This document shows, in pieces, positions 40,891-49,025 of a DNA stretch of 64,000 nucleotides. Position 1 is the first letter of the stretch; every line of letters starts with the position of its first letter. The stretch is from Streptomyces sp. SM10. GTDB taxonomy: Bacteria; Actinomycetota; Actinomycetes; Streptomycetales; Streptomycetaceae. Made by a program: the position numbers and the translations under genes. Under the pieces are notes generated by a model. That model ran no database searches. It was not told where the DNA came from and saw nothing but the letters and a program-made list of their open reading frames with translations. The stretch lies in NCBI RefSeq assembly GCF_002910915.1, contig NZ_NEUF01000068.1, forward strand, positions 1 to 64,000. Direction: 5' to 3'.

Positions 40891-41113
40891 ATCGTCGACC
40901 GCCTCACCTTCAACGGCACCATCATCGAGGCCGGCACCGACTCCTAGGGTCTCGCCAGCGCCCGAGCCCGAGCTGAAGAACCAGCCAATGCCCTCTGACC
41001 AGCGCAGGCTCCTACCCGACGGCCCTCCGTCCTCCGTCCTCCGGCGCGGAGGGCGGTCGCCGGTACGCACTTCCTGCGCTCGTGAGTACCGGTCAGTCCT
41101 GGGGGCTTCGCCT

Positions 41114-41470
41114 CTACCAGGCATTCCAGAGCACACCATGACGGTGGCGGACCGGCGGTATATCTGCGTCGTCAAGGTCGTGGCCAGCGCGGTGCAGCCC
41201 GCGGATCCGCTGGGCCTCGAGGCGCCCCTGGAGCCGGGCGCGGCCCTCAGCCGAAGCGATCTCGCCGGAGAACGAGCCCTTCCTGCAGTACAGCACCATC
41301 CATTGCCAAGAGGTGATCCGGCGCAGCTTCGCCGGGGCAGGGCGACGGCCTTCGCGGGCGGCTTGGGCCAGTTCAGCATTCGCGTAGCGCAGGTCATACA
41401 GGAACATGGACTCCGACGCGCCCTCTCCGACGCGGAGCTGCCTGGGAGTCGTGCGGACAGTTCGGGACAT
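41114..41470 (-). CDS. Uncharacterised 118-aa protein behind a ribosome-site hairpin
   Basis: MSRTVRTTPRQLRVGEGASE is followed by SMFLYDLRYANAELAQAARE, SWQWMVLYCRKGSFSGEIAS, a helical part and RHRHGVLWNAW at the end. I do not recognise a family. The Trp/Cys-rich centre is unusual and the codon use is good. The ribosome site GGAGG (41477-41481 in reverse) lies in the 3' arm of a 19-bp hairpin immediately before the ATG, which suggests control of translation. It might bind nucleic acid. Confidence 0.55.
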   Translation of the reverse strand: MSRTVRTTPRQLRVGEGASESMFLYDLRYANAELAQAAREGRRPAPAKLRRITSWQWMVLYCRKGSFSGEIASAEGRARLQGRLEAQRIRGLHRAGHDLDDADIPPVRHRHGVLWNAW

Positions 41471-41476
41471 CAGGAG

Positions 41477-41519
41477 CCTCCGTAGGGCCCTCTGGGCTTT
41501 CCAGAGGGTCCTACGGAGG
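41477..41519 (-). promoter_or_regulatory. Hairpin sequestering the ribosome site of the 118-aa gene
   Basis: CCTCCGTAGGGCCCTCTGG (41477-41495) and CCAGAGGGTCCTACGGAGG (41501-41519) form a 19-bp stem with one mismatch and a 5-nt loop. On the minus-strand transcript the 3' arm ends in GGAGG, six bases before ATG 41470. Confidence 0.65.
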
Positions 41520-41525
41520 GTGCGT

Positions 41526-41753
41526 AGTGGTCAGCACAACCCGGCTCCCTTCGTCGGGCGGGACGATCTACCAGCAGCACAGTAGTCGCGCGGAGATGTG
41601 GAAGCCGAGGTTTTCCGCTCGCCCCTACTGCCGGGTCAAGCCGCTCCAAGATCCTTCACGGAACCGCGGTCAGACCCACTGCTGGATGGCGTCATCTCTC
41701 GTGGACATTGACGGCACTCAAGATCGTCAACTGCTGCTCAAAGTGCTGACCAC
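41526..41753. repeat. Possible miniature element bounded by 12-bp inverted repeats
   Basis: AGTGGTCAGCAC at the left and GTGCTGACCACT at the right are perfect reverse complements enclosing about 228 bases with no gene. No target duplication is obvious. Confidence 0.35.
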
Positions 41754-41770
41754 TCGCTGCTACTTCATGT

Positions 41771-42305
41771 GAACGAAGCCAACTCATGCAGCCGCTCGTC
41801 CGCGACCGCAGGCTCCGTGGTCGACGGGCACAGCGTCCACGGCGGCCCGAGCCGAGTGGTCGGCGAACAGCGCCTCCAAGACCTCGCGGCGGCGCGCGAA
41901 CGGATCCTCCAGCAGCTCCTGGCCGTCACTCTGCAGAGCGTCGAACGCGATGAAGTGGGCGGGCGTTGCGGCCGCCAGGACGCGGGCGCTGCAGGCGCCA
42001 GGACGCGGGCGCTGCAGGGCGGTGAAGCTCAGCTGCCCGTGGGGGTCGAGTACGGCGAGCTCGCCGTCGAGGACGAGACCGCCGGGGAGGCTGCGGGCGG
42101 CGGCGGCCAGGTCGGGGAAACGGTCCTGAATGAGCGCCGCGCGCCGGGTCTGCAACAACACCGGCTCGTCCGCGCGCAGCGGGGTGAAGAGCAGGGCCCG
42201 GAACCCCTCGAACTTGGGCTGCACCGCCACCTGGCCGGGGGCAAGGGGTGGGAGGGTGTCGCGGGCCTGCGCGAGCATCGGCTCCACCGGCGGCCTCAGG
42301 ACCAC
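41771..42305 (-). pseudogene. N-terminal part of an ATP-dependent DNA ligase
   Basis: The first 160 residues carry ligase motif I (VQPKFEGFRALLF, adenylated Lys), motif III-like LVLDGELAVLD and HFIAFDALQ. A one-base shift near 41860 moves the frame to PPWTLCPSTTEPAVADERL, and homology then stops near 41771. Motifs IV, V and the OB fold are missing here; a matching C-terminal fragment lies at 43686-44190, upstream on the same strand. A 23-nt tandem repeat at about 41974-42019 adds residues in the middle. The enzyme would be a LigC/LigD-like non-homologous end-joining ligase. Confidence 0.75.
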
Positions 42306-42341
42306 GCGAAGCTTCCTCCCGGGGCGGTCAAGCGCTGGGGT

Positions 42342-42527
42342 TCAGGAGTCGGGGTGCGCGTCCGTCTGAAGCGTCCACGAGCCCCCGGAGCAGCCGGCCG
42401 GGAGGGGCGGGAAGCGGTGGCCCTTCACGTCGGTGCTCCAGTGGTGGCCCGCACCGCAGTCACACTCATAGATCCCACTCTCCGGCACGGCCTCGCCCGG
42501 ATGCCACGACCTCTGTTCCTCGCTCAT
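42342..42527 (-). CDS. YjzC-like small protein
   Basis: A 61-aa protein: SWHPGEAVPESGIYECDCGA, then GHHWSTDVKGHRFPPLPAGC. The pattern (PGE-x-P-x-SGIY, then KG-x-x-FPP) matches the YjzC family of small proteins of unknown function; a CDC-H-H arrangement could bind a metal. The ATG at 42527 was chosen because the family motif begins a few residues later. It lies between the ligase fragment and a secreted-protein gene and seems intact. Confidence 0.6.
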   Translation of the reverse strand: MSEEQRSWHPGEAVPESGIYECDCGAGHHWSTDVKGHRFPPLPAGCSGGSWTLQTDAHPDS

Positions 42528-42650
42528 GTATCCGGTGTACGTCCACCTGCCCTGCGGCGCGACTCCGGGACGAGTGCCTGCCGCGCTCGTCAGCCGGCAC
42601 AACCAGAACGGACCCGCGGCTGCTCTGTGTCCCCAGCAGGCATACGAGAG

Positions 42651-42676
42651 CCCCGGCCGCTGGCGAGCGGCCGGGG
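42651..42676. terminator. Hairpin terminator
   Basis: CCCCGGCCGCT (42651-42661) and AGCGGCCGGGG (42666-42676) form an 11-bp stem with a 4-nt loop, followed by TTT on the plus strand. It lies 57 bases past the stop of the secreted-protein gene on the minus strand. Confidence 0.65.
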
Positions 42677-42732
42677 TTTCCTGGTGCGCACAGAGGATTT
42701 CCTGCCGGGGTGGCCGGTGGGGTAGTTCAGAA

Positions 42733-43188
42733 TCAGTAGGTGGAGCTGACCCTGTTGCGCAGGTCCATGATGACGCGGTCCCCGCCGGGGAGTGTCGCGA
42801 CAGCGGAGCTGAGCGTGTTCAGCGCTTCGCCGGAGGGGACAACGACTTTGGCGCCCTGCTTCTCGGTCCCGTCGTACAGGTCGCAGGACCAAACTTGCCG
42901 GGTGCAGTACACCGAGTCGGCGTCGTCGCCGACGCCGTAGGAGTGCAGGTTCCACACCAGGCCGGCGGGGAGGATCACCACTCGGGCATCCCTGGAGGCG
43001 TTGAAGTTCGGAAGTTCGTACAGGCACAGCGACGGGTCGGGGCAGGCGTTCGTGCCCTGCGAGATCTGCACCTTGATTTCCGGGTACAGGTCGATGGCGT
43101 ACACGGGCGCGGTGACGGTGGTCAGCGCGGCGGCCAGGCCCAGAGCGAGGGCAATCTTCTTGATCACACGTACCCATCGACCAGCCAT
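42733..43188 (-). CDS. Secreted peptidase-inhibitor-I36-like protein
   Basis: A 151-aa exported protein. The signal sequence (VIKKIALALGLAAALTTVTA) is cleaved after PVYA. The mature part has CPDPSLCLYELPNFNAS, the pattern of beta/gamma-crystallin-like I36 inhibitors of Streptomyces, and a second Cys pair (VYCTRQVWSCDLYD). ATG 43188 was preferred to an upstream start because the earlier residues are not signal-like. It is probably independent of its broken neighbours and has its own terminator downstream. Confidence 0.65.
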   Translation of the reverse strand: MAGRWVRVIKKIALALGLAAALTTVTAPVYAIDLYPEIKVQISQGTNACPDPSLCLYELPNFNASRDARVVILPAGLVWNLHSYGVGDDADSVYCTRQVWSCDLYDGTEKQGAKVVVPSGEALNTLSSAVATLPGGDRVIMDLRNRVSSTY

Positions 43189-43418
43189 CTGCCGGGACAC
43201 CGCCAACCTGCCCCCTACACACGACCAGTCCTGCCACGTGCTGCCTTCTGCTGCCGGGTGGGTCGTGGGGGCAGGGTCTCGATGGTTGGCGCGGTTGGGG
43301 GCCTGCCCCCACTTCATGAGTCTGGTGACGCGACGGCTGGCGGTGACCGCACCTCGCCGAAAGTACAGCGGGAACGGGACACCCGTTTGATCACCGAGCC
43401 GTACGAGGGCAAGCTCGG

Positions 43419-43679
43419 TCAGCCCTCGACCGTCTTGATGACGCCAGGCCCGGACTGCGTGGACGGCTCGTGGTAATTCCCTCCCTCCTGCGTTGTTTCG
43501 AGAAGACTGAAGGTCTTCTCCGTGGTGAGCTGGTTGTGGCTATTGAGGAGACCGGTGCTCTTCTCGACCATCCGTGGACCTTCGGGAGTCGGGTCTGCAG
43601 CGTGGGCCGGAACGGCCATAGCGAAGGCGCCAACGACCGTGGCGAGGCCGACGGCTGCTGCGGAGAGTTTCCTGTTCAC
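43419..43679 (-). CDS. Small secreted peptide
   Basis: An 86-aa precursor: MNRKLSAAAVGLATVVGAFA is a clear signal peptide with cleavage after AHA, leaving a hydrophilic mature peptide of about 58 residues (ADPTPEGPRMVEKSTGLLNS). No Cys is present. Similar small secreted proteins are common in Streptomyces and of unknown function. Confidence 0.6.
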   Translation of the reverse strand: MNRKLSAAAVGLATVVGAFAMAVPAHAADPTPEGPRMVEKSTGLLNSHNQLTTEKTFSLLETTQEGGNYHEPSTQSGPGVIKTVEG

Positions 43680-43685
43680 ACCCCG

Positions 43686-44190
43686 TCAACGACCTTGCGG
43701 CTGCCACGTCACAACCCCGGGCCCAACTCCGATCAGCAGAGGGAACGACAAAGATCTGTGCCGGGGCCCGTACTGCGTCGCACCGAATGGCAGAACATCA
43801 GCTCGGGCTGCGTCCAGTGGGAGCCGTTCGTAGCGCAGCGGGTGGCGCCACACACCGTGGTCCTGGGACACGTCGGCGCTGATCTCCGCGACGAGGACGG
43901 GGTCGACGAGGACCGGTTCCAGTGGGGTGCGGCTGTTCCAGGAGGCGGTGAAGCGGACGCCGGTCCACGGGTGGTCGGGGCCGGCCGCGGTGAGGTGGCC
44001 GGCGACCTCTTGGGCCGGGCCGGGTTTCAGCGGGGTTGTCTTGCCGACCAGGCGTAGGCGGCCGGTGGTGTCGTTGCGGCCCAGCAGCAGAACCTGGGGG
44101 CGGTGCAGAGAGCCGGTGACGCCGCCGATGAGCGCTTCGGTGGAGTCCCGGCGGCACTGGTGAAGTGTCGGTATTCGAGGGTTGCAGTAT
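43686..44190 (-). pseudogene. C-terminal part of an ATP-dependent DNA ligase
   Basis: RRDSTEALIGGVTGSLHRPQ, then LLLGRNDTTGRLRLVGKTTP and HPWTGVRFTASWNSRTPLEP, then EISADVSQDHGVWRHPLRYE. This is the OB-fold half of a LigC/LigD-like ligase. The part before TEALIGG (motifs IV and V) is absent. The fragment abuts TTGGCTTCGTTCAC at 44191-44204. That is the inverse of the sequence adjoining the N-terminal ligase fragment at 41769-41782. Confidence 0.7.
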
Positions 44191-44231
44191 TTGGCTTCGT
44201 TCACTGCTAGAAGCAGCGCTTGTCTCGTGCG

Positions 44232-45276
44232 TCAGCTCAGACGCTTCCGTGTCCACCAGACGCACAGGGCACCGAGCCCGATGGCGAGGGCGAGGTAGAC
44301 GCCAGCCTCGGCCCATTGCAGGGTCCAGAAGTTGTTGGCGGGCTGGTAGGTGATGCGCTGCTGGTAGCCGGCGCTCGTCAGACTACTGACGCATTCCTTG
44401 ATTGATTCGCAGTCGGCGTATCCGGGTGGCATGCCGTGTGCGGGAAGGCCGGTGCCGTCGAGGGTGTGTTCGGCGGTTACCCCGACCTCGGGTTTGCCGA
44501 ATTCGACGTGGGAGACGGAGTCGAGGGCGTAGTTGGCCAGGCGGTCGGGGGTGAACGGGGCCGTGACGGTGGTGGTGGGGGCCAAGTGCTCGCGGACCCA
44601 CATCGGCACGACGAGCTGGACCGTGGTGTACGTCGCCAGGGTCGCGGCCATGGCCGGCAGGGTGCGGCGGATGATGACGCCGAGGGTGACGCCCAGGACG
44701 AAGGCGAATGCGGCGTAGGCCAGGGGGGCGATGCCGCGGATGCGGCGTAGGCCAGGGGGGGCGATGCCGCGGATGCGGCGTAGGCCAGGGGGGGCGATGC
44801 CGCGGATGGGGAAGGTGGCAGGGTCAATGCGCGGGACGAAGTTGTCTCCGTTGTCCGAGCCGCCCGTGGCCACGGCCTGGTCGATGGGGTCGGCCCACCA
44901 GGACACGGCGAGGCTGAGCAGGCCCGAGGCTGCCATGGCGATGAGGCCGCTGAGGGCGAGCCTGGTCAGCAGCCAGCGAGTACGGGTGACGCCCTGGTTC
45001 CAGACGAGTCGGTGGGTGCCGGCCTCCAGTTCGCGCGCGACGAGGGGCACCCCAGAACATGCCGAGGAGGGCGGGTAGAGCCAGGACGGCCACTCCGCCG
45101 ACGAAGTACAGGGCGGTGTCGGTGCCGGTGAGCTGCTGGATCAGGCCGCGGCCTGCGGTGGTGTGCAGATCGGCCAGCTGAGGACCGGTGGCGGCGAGCA
45201 CGACCGCCAAAGCGGTCAGCACGACGAGGACCAGCATTGCCTACGTACGGAGCAGGCGCCAGGTCAGCCAGATCAT
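44232..45276 (-). pseudogene. ABC transporter permease, disrupted
   Basis: The gene begins at ATG 45276 with MIWLTWRLLRT, then meets a TAG (45241-45243), continues LVLVVLTALAVVLAATGPQL and YFVGGVAVLALPALLGMFWG, and shifts frame near 45050. It resumes with APLVARELEAGTHRLVWNQG and two further membrane segments, ending TLQWAEAGVYLALAIGLGA. It is a YtrF/CcmB-like permease of a GntR-linked exporter. One in-frame stop, one frameshift and a tandem repeat (44710-44807) inactivate it. Confidence 0.75.
44710..44807. repeat. Three tandem 32-33-nt repeats inside the permease pseudogene
   Basis: The unit GCGGCGTAGGCCAGGGGGG CGATGCCGCGGAT (32-33 nt) is repeated three times, with starts at 44710, 44742 and 44775. 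In protein it gives RGIAPPGLRRI twice before the native-looking RGIAPLAYAAF. The G run is six in one copy and seven in the others, typical of replication slippage. Confidence 0.85.
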
Positions 45277-46010
45277 CGGAGAGTCTCCAGAGCGATGGTC
45301 GGGCGGGACACGGAGGTGGTGCGGCGGCTCATGTAGGCGAGGACGATGTCTTCGAGGGGAAGTGGGCTGACGGCCCATGCGGGATCGTGCGGTGCGCGGT
45401 CCGGGACGTCGGTGCGTACGACGAGGGTCATCTGTCCGTCGGCACGGTTCGTGGAGACGATGTGGCCGCCCGCGGGTGGGGCGGCCTGGCCGTGTCTCGT
45501 TGACATGAGCCGCTGGTGGCAGGCCATCAGCTCGTCGATGTCACCGCGACCTGGACACGGGACTCGACCAGGACGATGACGTGGTCGCAGACCCGCTCGA
45601 CATCGGAGACCAGGTGGGAGGAGAGGACGACGCTCATCTCCTGTCCCGCGATGGCCTCGGTGAGGTGCTGAAGGAACTCGCGGCGGGCCAGCGGGTCGAG
45701 GGCGGCGACCAGCTCGTCGAGGATCAGCAGCCCGGGGCGCTTGGCGAGTCCGAGTGTGAGGGCAAGCTGGGCACGCTGGCCGCCCGACAGACGCCCGGCG
45801 CGCTGGCCGGGGTCGAGCCCGAGGTGGCGGATCCGCGTCTTGGCGAGGCCCGCGTCCCAGCCCGGGTTGAGACGGGCGCCGAGTCCGAGGTGCCCATGGC
45901 GTGCCGCAGTTCCGCCATCGCCGCGCGCCCGCCCGCTTCGATGACGAGCCCACATCCTGCTCACCATCCCCCAATAGCGCAGACTCGGAACACCGCTCTG
46001 CTCAACTGCC
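45273..46010 (-). pseudogene. ABC transporter ATP-binding protein, truncated and frameshifted
   Basis: From about 45900 leftwards it reads LGLDPGQRAGRLSGGQRAQL (ABC signature), LLILDELVAALDPLARREFL (Walker B) and VVLSSHLVSDVERVCDHVIV (H-loop). Near 45545 the frame shifts to DIDELMACHQRLMSTRHGQA and ends at 45273 beside the permease start. Walker A and the N-terminal 100 residues are missing; the IS at 46011 lies close upstream. It is the partner of the permease pseudogene. Confidence 0.75.
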
Positions 46011-46873
46011 TTAGAAGTCATCTCATTTGGCAAGCCTTCGGTAACAGATGAGGGTGCAGGCGATGCTGGTGAAGGCGAGGAAGTGATCGGCCTTGCGTTC
46101 GTAGCGTCGATGAAGGCGGCGGCAGCCGGCGAGCCAGGCCATGGTTCGTTCCACGGTCCAGCGGTGGCGGCCCAGCCGTTGCGAGGACTCGACTCCCTTG
46201 CGGGCGATGCGGTGGGTGATGCCGCGTTCGCGTAGCCATCGCCGCAGGTGAGCGTAGTCGTACCCTTTGTCGGCGTGGAGTTTTCCGGGCTTGCGCCGTC
46301 GCCGGCCGCGGCGCGAGCGGATCGGCGGAATGCCCTTCACGAGCGGGATCAGGGCCTGGCTGTCGTGCACGTTGGCCCCGGAGATGCCGACAGATATGGG
46401 CAGACCCGACCGTTCCGTGATCAGGTGGATCTTCGAGCCGTACTTGCCCCGATCGACAGGATTCGGACCTGTCAGGTCCCCTTTTTCAGGGCCCGCATGT
46501 TCACCGAGTCGATCGCGCAACGCGACCAGTCCAGCTCGCCTCGGGCACCGAGCTCGTCAAGGACCAGGCGGTGGAGCTTGGCCCACACCCTGGCCTTCGA
46601 CCACTCCGAGAACCTCCGGTGGGCGGTCGCGCCGGACGGGCCGAACGACGCCGAAGGCAGCTGCAACCAGGTGCAACCCGACGTGGCCACGAAGACGATC
46701 GCGGCCAGCACTTCCCGGTCACCGTGCCGACGCCGACCACCGCCCTGCGGTCGCGACGGCGCCTCCGGCACCACCCGCTGGAACAACTCCCACAACTCGT
46801 CCGGCACCAGCCGCTCAACGATCCCCACCATGACTCACAGAATACCGAGTCACCCAAATGAGATGACTTCTTA
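46011..46873 (-). mobile_element. Complete IS5-group insertion sequence, 857 bp
   Basis: The body, 46014-46870, is bounded by perfect 17-bp inverted repeats, GAAGTCATCTCATTTGG at 46014-46030 and its complement at 46854-46870, with TTA duplicated at 46011-46013 and 46871-46873. The 3-bp TTA duplication and the two-frame transposase fit the IS427-like group of IS5. Confidence 0.85.
46023..46831 (-). CDS. IS5-group transposase in two frames (programmed frameshift)
   Basis: The first frame (46831 to 46472) encodes MVGIVERLVPDELWELFQRV, the DUF4096-like part, and RCAIDSVNMRALKKG (first Asp). The second (46520 to 46023) continues DLTGPNPVDRGKYGSKIHLI, HADKGYDYAHLRRWL (second Asp) and RWTVERTMAWLAGCRRL (Glu), ending in YRRLAK. 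The frames meet at a run AAAAAGGGG (about 46480), a typical slippery site. Both parts together make one DDE transposase of about 270 residues. No other damage is seen, so the element is probably active. Confidence 0.85.
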
Positions 46874-47272
46874 GGGCGCGTACTGGTCCACGTCCATCTG
46901 TGCATTGATTCCGGCCAGGAAGCGCAATTCTTGGGCACCGAGCCCAAAACCGGGCTGGTGCGGATCAGCCTCGGAGATCCATTGGACGAGGGAGAGCTGG
47001 ATGAAGCTTCCGCGCTGCGCAAGCTCGGCCAGTCCGCGCTCCAAGGGAAGGATCCTCGGCCACAGTCGCTCCAAGGCGAGCCCGAGGTATTCCTCCCGGG
47101 CGACATCCTCTCTTACTTCCCATACATTGACCTTGAGGGGGCGTGCAGGGGGCAATCCAGTATCACCCTTTCGGCGGAAACGATCCGGATGCTGCCCGAT
47201 GATGTCGGAGATCTCCTCCACAGAGAGATCTTTGGACTCGACCAGGAGTATTGCCGAGCGCTTATTTTTCAT
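46871..47272 (-). CDS. DUF4279-type immunity protein
   Basis: A 133-aa protein: SAILLVESKDLSVEEISDII, then RKGDTGLPP, LKVNVWEVRE and GLGAQELRFLAGINAQMDVD. The pattern is that of DUF4279, a frequent immunity protein of polymorphic toxins. It starts 3 bases after the toxin fragment, with GAGG as ribosome site, as is usual for toxin-immunity pairs. Its stop codon TAA is formed by the TTA duplication of the adjacent IS, so the last residues may have been lost, though the length is near normal. Confidence 0.7.
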   Translation of the reverse strand: MKNKRSAILLVESKDLSVEEISDIIGQHPDRFRRKGDTGLPPARPLKVNVWEVREDVAREEYLGLALERLWPRILPLERGLAELAQRGSFIQLSLVQWISEADPHQPGFGLGAQELRFLAGINAQMDVDQYAP

Positions 47273-47275
47273 ACC

Positions 47276-47611
47276 TCAACAGCTCCAGCACTCGCCACTC
47301 TTGCGCAGAAGAGTGGCGATATAGGATTTCTGGTCCTTAGGCATGAGGAAGAGAAACCCACTCGTCTTGTCCATGAAGATGTCGTAGTGCGAAACGATCC
47401 TGTCACGGGCGCCAGCATCGCGCAGCACCTCGCCCTTGAACTCATTCGCATCGCCGACCATATTCTCGATCTCCGTTGCGGACAGCTTGCGCAGCTTTGA
47501 GGGGTCCGTCTTGAATGCTGGCCCCGATTCATCGGAGTTGTGGACCAGTACCGGCTTGTCGCCTGCCAGCACATAGTAGGTGTGCAGGCCTCTTACGGTG
47601 AGGTTGTAGTC
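47276..47611 (-). pseudogene. C-terminal tip of a polymorphic toxin
   Basis: From 47611 it reads DYNLTVRGLHTYYVLAGDKP, then VLVHNSDESGPAFKTD and about 70 residues of toxin (LSATEIENMVGDANEFKGEV, HYDIFMDKTSGFLFLM). GLHTYYVLAG-x-x-PVLVHN is the classic pretoxin/HINT-type junction before the variable toxin domain of Rhs-like proteins. The large N-terminal delivery part is absent; the fragment is joined to the end of another gene. A GTG at 47572 might still start it, but it has no secretion signal. Confidence 0.7.
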
Positions 47612-47939
47612 CGGTGTCCGGCCGGCAGACCTCGCATGGCTCGATGTCCGGCTCGGCCAGGGCCACCATCGCGTCCTCCCGAGAGATCAGCCCGACCTGG
47701 TCCGGGTAGGTGGCGCACGTGCCGCGGTGCAGCAGGGCGGTCGAGGAGGAGCGCTGCGGCTGGATCTTCCAGGACATCTCCGCCCGTGCTCGCTCCCGGC
47801 GTTGCCGTTCCTGGGCTTCCTGGATCTCCAGTTCCCGGATGCGGCGTTCGGTCTGTCCGACCTGCCAGCGCAGCCAGTCCAGGAGAACCCGGTTCCTGTC
47901 CAGGTCGCTGGTGCCGGATTTCGGGGTGGCGTCGGGCAT
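47605..47939 (-). CDS. Small Cys-containing protein, 3' end fused to a toxin fragment
   Basis: About 110 residues: DLDRNRVLLDWLRWQVGQTE, a coiled coil (RRIRELEIQEAQERQRRERA), then LLHRGTCATYPDQVGLISRE and PDIEPCEVCRPDTGL. I recognise the terminal C-x-x-C-R-P-x-TGL block from small Streptomyces proteins of unknown function. The native stop is missing; the frame runs into toxin DNA in another phase (to 47529). The start ATG is 3 bases from the stop of the preceding frame, so the two are one operon. Confidence 0.55.
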
Positions 47940-47941
47940 GA

Positions 47942-48288
47942 CTATGCCCCGGGGCCGGCTGTATCGTGGGCGTGCTTGAGGGCGGTGCGGGCTGCACCCG
48001 GTCCGGGCCGGAGAGCGTCCGCCAGTACAGGTGGGTGAGCACGAAGGTGGTCAGCTCCAGGATCCGCGCCCGGTATCCGGCGAGGCGCTCGGCCTCCTCG
48101 GGCGTGTAGCCGGGGCTGTCTTCCTTTTCCGGCCGGTAGTCGCTGTGCAGCTGCTTGTCGGCCTTCCACCCGGGCAGGGGCTCCGCCGACCACGGCAGGC
48201 TCTGGACGAACAGGTCACGCTCGGCCCGCACCTCGTCGAGGGCGGCTTGGGCGTCGAGACGATCCTGAGGGAAGTCGAAGGCGGGCAC
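47942..48288 (-). pseudogene. Helical protein with a 3' frameshift
   Basis: GTG 48288 starts VPAFDFPQDRLDAQAALDEV, RAERDLFVQSLPWSAEPLPG, SPGYTPEEAERLAGYRARIL and THLYWRTLSGPDRVQ. The natural continuation ARTALKHAHDTAGPGA, stop, is in another frame from about 47990 and ends exactly 3 bases before the next gene. A single missing base in the C/G run explains it; a sequencing error cannot be excluded. Family unknown, common in Streptomyces accessory DNA. Confidence 0.55.
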
Positions 48289-48397
48289 CGCAATGCTACG
48301 TCTGTTCGAATTATGGATGCGAGTGGCGCACAAGGCGCCACTCGCTGAAAGCACGCAAACGCTGGGGGACGATTCACGGGTCCGACTACCATGCGAG

Positions 48398-48438
48398 ACG
48401 CCCCGCCCCCGGCAGCTGCAATGCCGGGGGCGGGGCGT
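48398..48438. terminator. Strong hairpin terminator downstream of the Tpg-like gene
   Basis: ACGCCCCGCCCCCGGCA (48398-48414) and TGCCGGGGGCGGGGCGT (48422-48438) form a perfect 17-bp stem with a 7-nt loop, followed by TT on the plus strand. It lies 11 bases past the stop of 48450-49025. Confidence 0.8.
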
Positions 48439-48449
48439 TTGTGCTGGTC

Positions 48450-49025
48450 TCAGGCGGCCCAGCCGATGGAGGAGACGTTGCTGTAGGCGTCGTAGTCGGA
48501 GCCGAGGTCCTCGATGATGTCGTCCCAGACTGCGTCGAGTTCGTCGACGTCGTCGTTCATCCAGGCGTCGACGGCGCGGTCCCAGACGCCGCGCACGTTG
48601 ATGCTGCGGCTGGACAGGTCCCGCTGGTGCCGGCCGTCGACGCGGGTCTGGTCGACGGGGTTGATCTCGACACGGGTTCCGCGGCCGTGGTTGTTGAGCC
48701 GCTTCTTGAGGTCGGCTGCGACGTTGCGGCGGCGGAGGTCCCAGTACGCGGCGTCCAGCCGGGAGCGGTTGGCCTTGTTCGGGGTCCGCTCTTCGGCGAG
48801 CCAGGCCATGAGGGTGCGGGGGGAGACGTGGATGCCGGCGCGGTCCATGGCTTCGTATCCGGCGTCGGTCTTGGTGAGGTAGTTCAGGCGGGCGGCGAGG
48901 CCGCGTTCGCTGTCGACTGGTGAGGCGATGCCGCTCACCATGCGCTCGATCGCGACGCCCAGGGCGTCGGCACCGGGCAGGCCCCAGGCGTTGAGCGCAC
49001 CGAGGTCCATCCAGCGGCCGGCCAT
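48450..49025 (-). CDS. tpg: Terminal-protein (Tpg)-like protein
   Basis: A 191-aa protein. Residues 40-125 (LAARLNYLTKTDAGYEAMDR, VSPRTLMAWLAEERTPNKAN, LRRRNVAADLKKRLNNHGRG, RVEINP) follow the plan of Streptomyces Tpg: a short helix, an HTH, a basic helix and a beta strand. An acidic tail follows (DDVDELDAVWDDIIEDLGSD). Tpg is linked covalently to the 5' ends of linear replicons and primes end patching. The sequence is divergent from archetypal Tpg, so the assignment leans on gene order: its ATG overlaps the stop of the Tap-like gene (TGATG), as in the tap-tpg operon. Confidence 0.6.
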   Translation of the reverse strand: MAGRWMDLGALNAWGLPGADALGVAIERMVSGIASPVDSERGLAARLNYLTKTDAGYEAMDRAGIHVSPRTLMAWLAEERTPNKANRSRLDAAYWDLRRRNVAADLKKRLNNHGRGTRVEINPVDQTRVDGRHQRDLSSRSINVRGVWDRAVDAWMNDDVDELDAVWDDIIEDLGSDYDAYSNVSSIGWAA

